NCBI GenBank assembly: GCA_019188245.1
Contig: JAECZO010000104.1
Coordinates: 1-64,000, forward strand
Source: Novymonas esmeraldas
Lineage: Eukaryota; Euglenozoa; Kinetoplastea; Trypanosomatida; Trypanosomatidae
Direction of reading: 5' to 3'
Length of the DNA stretch: 64,000 nt
The position numbers were made by a program, and so were the translations under genes. Below, piece after piece: positions 24,228-34,493 of the stretch (position 1 is the first letter of the stretch; each line of letters begins with the position of its first letter). The notes below the pieces were generated by a model. It made no database searches and was not told the DNA's origin. It was given only the letters and a program-made list of their open reading frames with translations.

Positions 24228-27200
24228 GCGAGTCGACTGCAAGGCCACGGCGACCATCTCCGGCGTCAACAGCGGCAGCACCGCCTCCTCGTTATGGAAA
24301 CCTGCATCGGTGTCGCCGCGGCACTCCGGTGGGCCGGCCGACGACGTCGCACCCGACCGGCCGGCCACGCGCCACGCGCTGAGGAAGGCGCCAAGCGTGA
24401 GCGTCGCGGCGGCAGCCGTCGCCTCCCACGTCAGCGGCCGGCCCGCCGCACGCAGCGCGCGCACCAGCGACATGGTCCACAGCGCCTCCCGGCTGATGAC
24501 CGCACCGTCGAGCGACACGCCGCCCCACAGCAGATCGCTGGCCACCGTCGCCGTCGCCAGCCGCGGCGTCCCGGTCGCCATGACGCCGAAGCTGCGGCGC
24601 CGCGCCGGTGCGTCTGGGCGCAGATGGTGGTGGTGGTGGTGCGCCGCCGCTGCCGCCACGCCCGGCCCCCGCAGCGCCAAGGACGGCGACGCGGCGGACA
24701 GCAACGGGGAGGCGGTGGGGCTCCCCGGCAGGAGCCAGCGGCCATCCTGCGCGGACGGCGGCGGCGGTGGGAGGGAGCGACCGCTGGCGCTCGCCGCCCA
24801 CTGCAGCGCCGAGGCGTCGGCGTCCACGGCGTCCATGAACACATCGTCCGGCACCTCGATCAGCAGCGGCGGCGACGGGTGCGCCGCCACGTCAGCGCGG
24901 CGCCGCACCGCAGAGCCGTCTGCGGGCCGTGACGCCGACGCCGACCTCAACGTCGCCTGCATCGCCGCCGCCTCACCGGCGGTGCGGCCGCTGCTCGCGG
25001 TGCCGCACGCCGACGGCAGCGACGACGCGGTCGATGGCGGACGTGTGAGTCGACGTGCGGCGCGCTTCACGGAGCGCCACACGGACGCCGTCGCGGCTCG
25101 GTAGGAGAAGGGCGGCGCCGGTGGCGCGGGAGACGCGGATGCGGCAACCACGGCAGGGGCCTCCGTGACACCGCGTGTCGCGGGCTGCTGCGGCGATGGA
25201 CTGCGTGCGGCAGTCGCCGGCGTGTTGGAGGAACGCTGCCCGAGCGGCATCGCGTCTGCCCCAGCGCTGGCGGTGGCGGAGGACACACGCGCGAGACCAC
25301 CGCTGCCGCCGCCACTGCTCTCCTCGCCCACCCCTGCGTCGACGCCGCCGTGGCTGGTCGGCGCCACGAAGGGCGGCCAGACGGCGAACCTCGACCGCGG
25401 CTCTGGGCCTGCGAAGAAGACGTTCACCGCGTTGGCCACGACGTTCTGCACGGGGAGTGTCATGTGCAGCTCCAGCGCGACGGTGAAGAGGTCCTGCATC
25501 GCGTTGGCGGCGAGGTCGCGCAGCACCCGTCGCGGCGGTCGCGTCGTGTCCTCGATGGCGCAGTGCTCCATCATGATGAGCCAGACGGCGAGGAGGAACG
25601 TGGGCAGGCGGTCCCGCAGCAGCGACCGGTGCTGCAGCAGCACCGCCGTCGTCGTCGTGCTGCTGTGGCAGACGGTGGTGTTCTCCATCGCCAGCGCCAG
25701 CACCGCCCGCAGCATGAGCAGGCCCGACACGTACTCCGCATACGTGCATCCGTGGCACAGATAGGTCTCAATCAGCGCCAGCAGCTCGTGCGTCATGTGC
25801 GTGCAGTCCGCCGCTCCTGCCCCCACGCTGGGCCGGTAGAGCGAGCGCCACGCCTCCATCGCGAGCATGACGACGCGGAAGCGCGGGGACGGCAGGAGGA
25901 GGCGGACCTGATTGAAGAAGGCGAGCACGCGGTCGTTGACGGCCACGCCGGGGAAGCGGTACGGCGCGGTCGCCATGAGGAAGTGCAACGCCACCTCACG
26001 CTCGCCGCGCGCCACAAGGCCGTGGATGGTGTGCTGCACCTGCCGCAGCAGCGCTGCGCCAGCGGTCAGGCCACCACCACCACCAGCAGCAGCAGCAGCG
26101 CCAGCACCCACGGCGCCATACACCGTCGGCGGCGTCGGCACGGCGGACGCCGGCGGGGACGGCGAGAGCAGCGGCGAGGACGACCGGCCCGCCAAGGTCG
26201 CGCCGGCGCCTCGCGCGGTGGGTGTGGCGGCGGAGGAGGCCGGGTCGTGATGTCCGCCAGCGCTGCGGCTCAGCCACGCCGGACTCGACGCTGGCGACGT
26301 CGCACCCGCGCTCTCCGCCACGCTCGCGCTCGCCCGCCACCCACGGCTGGCGCGGCCGCCGACGGTGTAGTAACTCATCCCGACGAAGGACACCGCGTCG
26401 TCGCCTGACGCCGGTGGAGGCGCGCCAGCCGTGGCCACGGAGGAGCCCTCGGAGCGGAGGCCGCTCGCCGACACGCCCACCGCACCGATGCTGTCCTCGC
26501 CGGCAGCGGTGACGGCCTCATCCACGCCGCTGCCGTGCGGCTGCACCTGCACCTGCTGCTGTTGCTGCTGTTGCTGCTGTTGTTGCTCCATCACCTCCTG
26601 TTGCTGTTGCGCGAGTACCTCGGCCGAGATGGCGTCCAGCCCAGCTCGGTACTGCACGGGCAGCTGCTCGTACGACCGCCGCGCACAGTGCACCGGCAAC
26701 GTGCGGTAGTTGGAGAAGACGTGGTGGCGCATGGCGAGGTCGATGCCCTCCGCGTCGATCGGCGGCGCAGACGCTGGCGCAGACGTCGGCGCAGAGGCTG
26801 CAGCGGTCGTGGTCGTGGTCGCGGTCGCGGTCGCGGCGGCGGCCGCACTGCTGGCCTCCCCGGCCTCGCCGTCGTGGCGTTGGAAGCTGGCACCGCTCGT
26901 GGTGCCCGCAGCCACGCCGCCGTCGCCCACCTGCGGATGCAGCGCCGAGAGATACAACGAGGACGCCGGAGTCGCAGCCGCGGGTGTGGTCGGTGAGCCC
27001 GCGGAGGCGCTGCCGACCGTCGCCGATCGCCCCGCCGCAGACGCTGCAGCGTCGTCGCCCGCGTCGCCACGGCGAGTCTCCGATGCGGCCGCCGCTGACG
27101 TGGGTGGCGATGCCTGCGCTGACAACTGCGACGGAGCGGCGTCGGCGGGGGCGACGAGTGCGTGGAGGGACTTGCTGTGTGCAGCGCTCAACACGCAGTC

Positions 27201-28091
27201 GTGCTGCAGCACCAGCGGGCCGACACGGCGCCGACCTGTGCCGGCCGCCTCCACCGCCTCGACGGCGGCCCGCACCTCCTCCACTCGGTGGCGGCCCAGC
27301 ACCCCCGCCACGTGCCGCAGCACCGCCTCATCTTCCACGTAGAGCAGCAGCGGCGGCACAAGCAGATCCCCCTCCGCCTCCGTGAGCGCGGTGGCACCAT
27401 CGTCGTCGCCGCCGCCGCCCCGCCCGCCCATCGCGCACGCCGCCCCACCACGGCGCGAAGTACCGATGGCGCCGTAGGAGCAGCTGACGGGCGAGGAGGA
27501 GCCCTGCACCGCCCCGGTCACCGTCGTGGCCGCAGCATCCGCGGCCGCGCCTCGCTCCCAGTCGGCGCCGGAGAGCCACGGCCGCGTCGGCGGCCACGCC
27601 TCGCCGGGGCCGCCACCCGCAGCCGCCACGCCCGCAGTCGGCAGCAGCGGGGAGGAGGAGGGGTAGCCGACGCCGCTCTCCTCGAGGGCCCGCCGCGCCT
27701 TTGCCAGCGCTGCGCGGCCGCGCGGCCCGCTCGCGCTGCTGGTGCTGGCGCTGGCGCTGGGCGAGGCGGGGAACGGCGGCCACCTTAACGCCGTCGGAGA
27801 CGCCGGTGACAGGAGCGGCGTCACGGCCGCGGTAGCCGAGTCAGGAGAGGAGCGGTGGATGGCGACGGCGCTGTGAGGATGAGCACCACCACCGCGCCGC
27901 GCCGCCGCCGCCGCTGCCGCCATCGCCCTCGACCCGTCCAGCGGGCCACCGTCGCGCTGCGACGCCGCGCCGACGGCGCTGGAGCTCGTCAGCCCCGGCA
28001 CAGGTCGCGCAGTGCCGTGCGCCGCCGATGCATCCGGCGCCTCGGAGAGCTGGAAGAAGTGATGTGTGATGTACGCCAGGCGCGACGACAT
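9486..28091 (-). CDS. Giant TOR/PIKK-like protein with degenerate kinase domain and FATC end
   Basis: An uninterrupted 6201-residue reading frame. Around residues 2060-2150, HEAT repeats with DPEPLIRKYALESL, FTVLWDSHLPNRTAAAQLLCAL and PRLRQVLLQYTEDL follow the order seen in the TOR N-terminal HEAT array; QLLGTISSIEPWD further on matches TOR's LGLLGALDPYKHK. The last 35 residues (QDLAAMLIAAATEEV...WQRWAPHW) resemble a FATC domain. Between about 5400 and 6000 a PIKK-like kinase region can be traced, but the catalytic loop GDRHPSN is D5831-V-H-S-R-E and the DFG position reads A5853-I-G, so ATP turnover is doubtful. Poly-Ala, poly-Gln (near 505) and Ser/Pro/Gly-rich inserts inflate the length well beyond ordinary TOR kinases. 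The ATG at 28091 (MSSRLAYITHHFF) was chosen because upstream codons are low complexity. TRRAP-type pseudokinases are an alternative, but the HEAT blocks favour TOR. Confidence 0.75.
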
Positions 28092-28777
28092 GACGACAGT
28101 GAAGAGCGGCAAAGAAGAGCAAGAAGAGGCAGAACCGGGGAGATATAAAAAAAAAAAAAAACGCGTGCACGCTAAGCGAGGGAGCGCGCCAGCACGCACA
28201 CACAGACAGACACACACAAACACCTGTGTGTGTGTGCGTGCGCGTGATCGAGCAGCTCTGCCCACTACTGGCAGGTTGGCAGGTAGAGAGAAACAGAGAC
28301 GACGAGAGGGAGAGAGAGAGAGAGTAGAAATGGGGAGGAGCTACGGCGATAGCAACAGAGAGAGAGAGAGAGACGGAGAGTTCAACAACAGCAACATCAA
28401 CACAGACACAGAGAGATGGAGACACAAACACAGACACACACACACAGACACACAGACACACAGACACACACGCGTGTTCTACAATGACGTGGTGTAGTAG
28501 CTTGGGAAATGGCAGTATGGAAGAACCTATGGTGAAGAAGGTGAAGCCCGCGGACTCGGACGCGCAGATGCACGCACGGACACCAACACACACACACACA
28601 GTCTCGCGCTCTCCCCACTGTCCTCCCCGCATGCAACAAAACGTACGAATGTATGAATGTATGTGTGTGTGCACACGTATGTCTGTGTGTGTGTTTGTGT
28701 GTATTGGAGCGAGAAGGAAAGGGAAAGGATGAGGCGGGGTCTACAGTGAGCAGCAGCAGCCCCGCACACACACACAG

Positions 28778-28808
<31 letters not shown>

Positions 28809-29490
28809 CACACACAAAGACCGACACGCGGTAGAGGGTAGAGTGGTGTGCTGCGGCCTCAGCGAGACGGCTGGTGTGATGTGATGGAGAGATTTGGAAG
28901 AAGTGGAATGGAGATGAGGAAGCACTCGCGAAGAGAGAGAGAGACAGAGAGACAGAGAGGTCCGCGTACATGTCAATGAAGTTGGTGATGAGGGTCATGT
29001 GAAGGACGAACACAGCAAATGTACATTCATGTTTGTGTGTGTGTGTATGTATGTGTGTGTGATACGTCCGTGAACGTGAATATGAGGGAGCGAGTGTGAC
29101 GCGACAGATCGTAGAGAGAAGAGGGGAGAGATATGGTGGAAGGCAGCGGAGCACGCGCTACTGAGGAGTGGAGGGGAAGGAGAAGACGCGGGCTCTTCAG
29201 TGGTGGCGGTGGTGGCGTGGCGCCGTCATCCTGCGCATCATGTGTGTGTGTGTGTGTGTGGTGGTGGTGGTGGTGGTGGAGGGACTCGGCCTCCTCCTGC
29301 TCTTCCCGTCAAACGGAAAAAAAAAGAAAACTGTGTCTGTCTGTGGTGGCAACAACAGCCCGAAGAGAGTACAGTGGCAGCGCGGCGCAGAGACCCCCAT
29401 CACCCGCGACACATACAGACAGACACACAGAGAGAGGGAGACAGACACAGACACACACACACACACAGACACACACAGACGCGCTCCCTC
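28092..29490. other. Intergenic spacer with homopolymer and CA repeats
   Basis: About 1.4 kb without a supportable gene. It includes an A15 tract at 28146-28160 (T15 on the minus strand), a GA run at 28309-28323, CA repeats at 28431-28471 and 28767-28816, and a GT repeat running into GTG triplets at 29241-29279. The T15 tract lies only about 55 nt upstream of the giant gene's ATG, with no AG between them, so either the acceptor lies further upstream (an AG at 28173-28172) or translation starts later. Confidence 0.55.
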
Positions 29491-29745
29491 TCACCTCTGC
29501 GTCGCGGTGTGCTTCGGTCGACTCATCCCGGACTCTATAGCAGAGAGGGAGAGACCGGTAGACTCCACGTACTCCTCCAGCGCTGTTGCCTCGTCCGCGT
29601 ACCGCGCCACGCTGGAGCACACGCGCTGGAACCGCAAGGAGTCATCAGCTACGAGAAAGGCGCTGTGTCGTGCGCACAGCAGGACAGCGCAGAGGCCGCC
29701 GACGGCGAAGTACTTGCTGAAGGCGGCAACGCGCACGCCGCTCAT
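29491..29745 (-). CDS. Small hypothetical protein with one hydrophobic segment
   Basis: An 84-residue frame starting MSGVRVAAFSKYFAVGG. One hydrophobic segment at about residues 13-33 is followed by a soluble, mildly acidic tail (YADEATALEEYVEST). I do not recognise the family. I accept it as real because its composition is unlike the dipeptide-repeat ORFs around it and because a good pyrimidine tract (29800-29771 on the minus strand) with AGs at 29759-29758 and 29752-29751 lies directly upstream of the ATG. The size and topology would suit a small subunit of an inner mitochondrial membrane complex, but nothing in the sequence proves it. The neighbours give no functional hint. Confidence 0.55.
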   Translation of the reverse strand: MSGVRVAAFSKYFAVGGLCAVLLCARHSAFLVADDSLRFQRVCSSVARYADEATALEEYVESTGLSLSAIESGMSRPKHTATQR

Positions 29746-29750
29746 CGTGT

Positions 29751-29800
29751 CTGGCGTCTCGTGGCGCGTGAAGAGGGGGGGAGGAGGACAAGGAGGGGAC
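29751..29800 (-). promoter_or_regulatory. Predicted spliced-leader acceptor of the 84-residue gene
   Basis: A C/T tract on the minus strand (29800-29771) is followed by AGs at 29759-29758 and 29752-29751. The ATG at 29745 follows within about a dozen bases. The compact arrangement supports the small ORF as a real gene. Confidence 0.45.
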
Positions 29801-29859
29801 GATACGCAGGCGAACGCGGCCGGAGGCTGCGCGCAAACACGAGAGAATGTGTGCGTGTG

Positions 29860-29890
<31 letters not shown>

Positions 29891-30618
29891 CAGTGAGTCT
29901 CACCAAGACAGAGCTGTGCTGCTGCACTCACGTGCGAAAGAGCGTCTACGCACGCGTCACAGCACCGCACGTGTTCCTTTTTTTTACTGCTCCAGCGCCA
30001 CGACAGAGGGACAGAGAGGAAGAGGGAGAGAGAGAGAGGTAGCGCCGCTACTGTGGATGCATGAGGGGTGTGTCTGTGTCTGTGTGTGTGTGTGTGTGTG
30101 TGCGCTTCGCGGCAACGTCATCGCCACGCCAACCACTGCCACCGCCACCACCACTGTCCACCTCTTTTTTTTTCTTCGCCTGCGCCTCCATCGCTTCGGC
30201 CGACACGCTCGTGTGCTCGCCGACAGACGCTGACCTCCTCCTGCTTTGGCTGTGACGAAGAGCACACACGAACACCTCACCCTCCACAGACACACACACA
30301 CACACAGAGAGGTACACCTCTCCTGTGCTTCGCGTGGATGCCACCAATCGCAGCCCGCTCGCACACGCGTACACACACTCTCCCTCTTCGACACCACAGC
30401 AACAGAGCTCGAGCGAACCCACCGAAGAAGACACAATACAAATCATCAAAAGTAAACGCACGCTAACAACACTAAAAAAAAAAATGAGTGACGAAGACGT
30501 CTTAAAGGTGGAGGAGGAGATGTGACTGTGTAAGTGTGTGTGTGTGTGTGTGTGTGTGTCGACTCCAACTCCGACTGCACTTCGCGATCCACCACTGTCC
30601 ACCCGCCACAGTCTCTCT

Positions 30619-30637
30619 CCCCCTCCACCCACCCCCC
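30619..30637 (-). other. G-rich stretch just 3' of the NAA35 stop codon
   Basis: The minus strand carries G runs of 6, 3, 2 and 5 separated by one or two bases, 16-34 nt after the stop codon. A G-quadruplex in the 3' UTR is possible but needs the G6 run to be shared between two tracts. Confidence 0.3.
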
Positions 30638-30652
30638 TCACTCCACTCTTCC

Positions 30653-32890
30653 TCAGGCAGTCGCAGAGGTGGCGCTGATCTCCTTCTTCTTGCGGAAGGC
30701 GAAGGTGACTGCGCTGGGCAGCCCCGGCCGCTCCACCGTGGCGCAGTAGTCCTTGAGCTCGTCGTCCCTCTCGCACACGGCGGAGAAGGCGCGGAGGGAG
30801 GCGGCGACCATGTGCGCTGTCTTCTCCAGCCCCTCCACACTGCGCCGGATGGAGGCGCGGCGCACCTCGTCTACGGAGCTGCTCGACAGAACAGAGCGCA
30901 GCTTCTCCGCGGCGTTGGTGGCCACATCAGCTGCCTTGGCGGCGTAGACAGGGATCTTGCTCGCGTCGTCCAACGCCGGCCTCGAGCTCATGCACCGCTC
31001 GTAGGAGCGCAGCGGCGGACTGCGGAGCTGTCCGTAGCAGAGGAGGAGACGGTGGTTGAAGACGTTCTCGACACTGATGAGCGAGTGCTTCGGGGCACCG
31101 GCGAGGTCGATGAGTCGCTTCTTCTCCATCAAGCACGCGGAGAGGTACGTTGCGTCGGAGAGGGAGCAGCAGGCGTCCAGCACACCGTCGCGGGCGAGGT
31201 CCATCTGCCCCGTCGTCCGCGTGGTGAGGGCGAGGTTGTGCACCGGGACGTGCGTGCGCTTGTTGATGAGCGTCGCTGGCAGAGAGTGCGTGCTCTGCAG
31301 GCAGAGCGCCGTCTTGTTCTCCACCTGTGCGCGCTGTGCGAAGTTGATGTACCACATCGCCGGCACCAGCTCCCCTTGTGTGAGGAGGTCCAGCTCCACC
31401 TCAAAGCTCATAACCCTCTCCATCGCACGCAGCACGTAGTCGTTCGAGAAGAGCGTCAGCACGGTGCTGCAGCGGATCGACTCCGCCTCCAGCTCCTTCG
31501 ACACGCCGGGCACGTTCGCGAGGAAGACGGAGAGGTCTGTCGTGTAGGACATCTCCTGGAAGCGGACGAGGTCCGCCATCGCGTTCATCATGCGCCGGTG
31601 CGCCAAGCCACGGTTGCAGAGCATCGTTTCGAGAAAAACTAAGTAGAGCTTGCACGCCTCCATGGTCCAGCGCCGCACCGAGTCGACCGTCTGCTGGCGC
31701 AGGAACATGAGCTGCTCCGGCGTCACCTTCAAGCGGTTCATCGTGCACTTCACACGGTACTCGACGACGCCGTCCACCATCGCCTCGTCGCCCTCGAAGA
31801 TCTTCTGGTAGAGCGGCGCGCCGTACTTCTTCGCCAGCGTCGTCAGCAGGCGGCGGTGCAGGGGGGCGCCGTGGAGGAAGGACTCGTTCGGATCGCGGCT
31901 GAAGAGCACCACCGCGCACAGCGAGCGCACCGGCAGCAGTGGCTGCACCGCGCCGAGGTTCTCGATGAAGTCCGCCACGGAGGCGAGCGACTCGATGTTC
32001 ACAAGCGTCTTGAAGGAGGCGAGCTGCTGCAGCATGCGCCGGTACGCGTCCATGGCATCCGCGAAGGACGGCGTGGGCAGCGCCCGGGTCGGGGTGATGA
32101 CGCTCACCCAGAAGGCGATCTCCTTCGCACGCAGCATCGCCGCCTCCGGCGCCGGCTCCCCAGCGCGGACGTAGACGTCGCTCTCGAGAATCTCCAGCGC
32201 CGCGTGGCACTCGACGCACGCCGCCTCCACGTCAGAGCGTTTCTTTGACTCCAGGAAGTGCGACAGGGCGGCGAGCAGGTGCTGGCGGACGCGCAGCCGG
32301 GCCGCCACGGCGGGGCTCGTCGCGGCGGCGGCGGCGGCCTCCAGCTCGGACACGATCTCCTCGACGCTGCAGTCGGGCTGGCGGTCGAGCTCCGGCGGCA
32401 CGAGCATGAACTCCTCCTCGCTGCGGTTGGTGGTGGAGAAGACGGCGCGCACGATGCAGTCGAGGGTGCGCAGGACGCCGCGGCAGTAGGCGTGCAGCGT
32501 GACGTTCTGCGCCTTGAGGAGGTCCATGCGGAGGAAGTAAGGAAAGTCGAGGTAGGACTGCGTCAGCGCGTAGCCCTGCAGGTACGTCAGCTCCTTCACG
32601 TGGATGTAGTCCATGAGGTCAAGCAGCGCCGCCTCGGTGGTGACGGTGGCCGCCGACGGCACCGCGCCAGTCTTCAGCAAGTGCGCAAGAGAGTGCACAT
32701 CTTCGTAGCCGAAGCCGGAGTCGGTCTTGGGGTCCATGACCTCTGGCGCTGAGAGGATCACCTCCTTGTCCACGCCGCCGAGGCAGTAGCAGCTCCACGT
32801 CGGCTCGCCGACAAGACTCTCCTTGAAGGCGGCGAGGGCATCCTCCCAGGTATCATCCAGGTCGCACAGCGGCTTCGGTGGTGACTGCAT
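30653..32890 (-). CDS. NAA35: NatC N-terminal acetyltransferase auxiliary subunit NAA35/Mak10
   Basis: A 745-residue protein. Residues 52-59, MDPKTDSG, are the hallmark of the Mak10/NAA35 family (MDPKMDSG in fungi and animals), preceded by the expected segment LGGVDKEVILSAPEV. The following E-LTYLQGYALTQSYLDFPYF and LRTLDCIVRAVF blocks also match the family N-terminal domain. NAA35 is the non-catalytic scaffold of NatC, which acetylates N termini starting Met-Leu/Ile/Phe/Trp. It anchors the catalytic NAA30 and NAA38 near the ribosome. The length is near that of the human protein (about 725). The start at 32890 (MQSPPKPLCDL) is chosen because upstream codons encode a His-Thr repeat from a microsatellite. 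No catalytic subunit is visible in this window. Confidence 0.88.
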   Translation of the reverse strand: MQSPPKPLCDLDDTWEDALAAFKESLVGEPTWSCYCLGGVDKEVILSAPEVMDPKTDSGFGYEDVHSLAHLLKTGAVPSAATVTTEAALLDLMDYIHVKELTYLQGYALTQSYLDFPYFLRMDLLKAQNVTLHAYCRGVLRTLDCIVRAVFSTTNRSEEEFMLVPPELDRQPDCSVEEIVSELEAAAAAATSPAVAARLRVRQHLLAALSHFLESKKRSDVEAACVECHAALEILESDVYVRAGEPAPEAAMLRAKEIAFWVSVITPTRALPTPSFADAMDAYRRMLQQLASFKTLVNIESLASVADFIENLGAVQPLLPVRSLCAVVLFSRDPNESFLHGAPLHRRLLTTLAKKYGAPLYQKIFEGDEAMVDGVVEYRVKCTMNRLKVTPEQLMFLRQQTVDSVRRWTMEACKLYLVFLETMLCNRGLAHRRMMNAMADLVRFQEMSYTTDLSVFLANVPGVSKELEAESIRCSTVLTLFSNDYVLRAMERVMSFEVELDLLTQGELVPAMWYINFAQRAQVENKTALCLQSTHSLPATLINKRTHVPVHNLALTTRTTGQMDLARDGVLDACCSLSDATYLSACLMEKKRLIDLAGAPKHSLISVENVFNHRLLLCYGQLRSPPLRSYERCMSSRPALDDASKIPVYAAKAADVATNAAEKLRSVLSSSSVDEVRRASIRRSVEGLEKTAHMVAASLRAFSAVCERDDELKDYCATVERPGLPSAVTFAFRKKKEISATSATA

Positions 32891-34493
32891 CGTGTGTGTG
32901 TGTGTGTGTGTGTGTGTGCCTGTCGCACCTTCGCGTGTAGACAAAGAAAGGGAGCGAGAAGAAGAGGAGGAAGACAAACGGAAAAAAAAAAATGGAAAGA
33001 GCGAGTGTGTGAGATGCACAGAGAGAGAGAGCTGATGTTGTACCTGCACCCCGCCTGTCTGTGTGTCTGTGATAATGCTCTGTGTATCTGTGTGTATCTG
33101 TGTATGTGTGTGTGTGTGTTAGTGTGTGTTATGCCGCCTCGCGGATTTGTCTCCTCTTTTTTTTTTTTCTTACGTTTGTGATGGTGTACTCGTGTGTTTG
33201 TGTTTGTGTGTTTGAGTTTTTGTGTGTGTGTGTGTGTGTGTGTGTTCGATGCAGTGAGCTGCAGCACCATTCATCCGACGTGAGTGAGAGAGAGCGAGTG
33301 GGTGTGATAGTGAGAGGTGATGACGCGGTCGCGATAATATGTGTGTGTGTGTGTGTGTGTGAAGAGAGAACGGAGAGACGGCGATCGTTGAACTCTCAGT
33401 CGTGGGAGTGGTGGAGCGGGGGGCGCGCGTGCTCGTCGAGAGTTGAGTTCAGATACACTCGAGGCGTGGACGAAGATGGCATACACCTCGCCATCCTTTG
33501 GCTCCAACTCCCTCCCACACACACATACATATCGTTGCGCAGTTGTAGAAACGCATGTGGACAACTCCGACATATGTGTGTATGTGTGTGTATGTGTGCG
33601 TGTCTGTCTCCTCTCCAACGTCAACGTCTGTGTGTAAATGTGTGCGTCTGTGTGTGTCTGTGTGTGTGTGTGCGTGTGTGTGTGGTGTGTGTGTGTGTAC
33701 ACGTGTAAATTGACAACTGTGAAATCAATCAAAAGATAGAGATATAGATATAGATAGATATAGATATATATGTGTGTGTGTTTCACTATATATGTCAATG
33801 TGGGTATGAAGAAGTCACTGTCTTTTGAAGTGCGTGTGCTGACGTACTACGCACAGGGAAGAGAAGAGGGGAGGGAGATGAACAGAACGTGCACACACAC
33901 ACAGACACAGACACAGACACGCACGCACAGCGCAGAGGAGAGGAGAGGAGAGTGGAGGGAGGGACCTGCGCGCGCGCGTGCGGACGAAGCAGCAGAAGGA
34001 AGTCGACGACCAAGACACACACACACACACACACACACAACAAACAGCAATTGGAATCCGAACAAAAGGAAAAGAAGACAAGCAAGACAGACAGTCAGAG
34101 AGAGAAAGAAGGAGAGAGAGAGAGGGGCTCGACTCGTGTTCTCTCGCCATCATCACGCGTGTGCCAATGCACCGTCATGTGCGGAGGGAGGGGAAGAGAA
34201 GCGAGGGCAGCGACGTGGTGATCTGAGAGAGAGAAAGAGAGTGAGAGATGCACAGGAAAAACAAAAAAAAAAAAAGAAGGAGGAGCTCACGTCTTGAGTG
34301 CTCAGCGTGTATCTGCATCTGCTCGCGTGAATGTGTGTGTGTGTATGTCACCACCACCACCACCATCACTCCATCGTTGAGACCTCTCCACCTCCGCGAC
34401 GCACGACTGATGAAGCTGTGTATATGTGTGTGTGTGCGTGTGTATGTGGGACAGGTGTGGAGAGAGGAGAGAGGGAGCGGGGGGAGGCGGTGC
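32891..34493. other. Intergenic spacer with several repeat types
   Basis: About 1.6 kb without a supportable gene. It includes a GT repeat at 32892-32918, a T-rich run near 33159-33170, GT repeats at 33221-33245 and 33640-33700, a GATA/TATA-type repeat at about 33735-33772 (the only AT-rich island nearby), CA repeats at 34014-34040 and an A-rich run at 34258-34276. Frames across it encode only dipeptide repeats. Confidence 0.55.
32929..33000 (-). promoter_or_regulatory. Predicted spliced-leader acceptor of the NAA35 mRNA
   Basis: A strong minus-strand pyrimidine tract including a run of T (33000-32941) is followed by its first AG at 32930-32929 and another at 32921-32920. The CA repeat read from 32918 to 32892 would then form most of the 5' leader, ending just before the ATG at 32890. 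Confidence 0.5.

Larger units (their letters stand above)
29746..30652. other. Intergenic spacer
   Basis: About 0.9 kb without a gene. It contains GT repeats at 29851-29892, 30076-30102 and 30535-30560 and CA repeats at 30291-30305. A C-rich stretch at 30611-30650 lies directly 3' of the NAA35 stop codon and is G-rich in that mRNA. Confidence 0.55.

Noticed and set aside
28741-29154. Possible small minus-strand protein with the segment FAVFVLHMTLITNFIDMYADL
   Set aside because: Only about 20 residues look protein-like; the rest is Ser-Leu and Val-Cys repeat, and no clear acceptor supports it.
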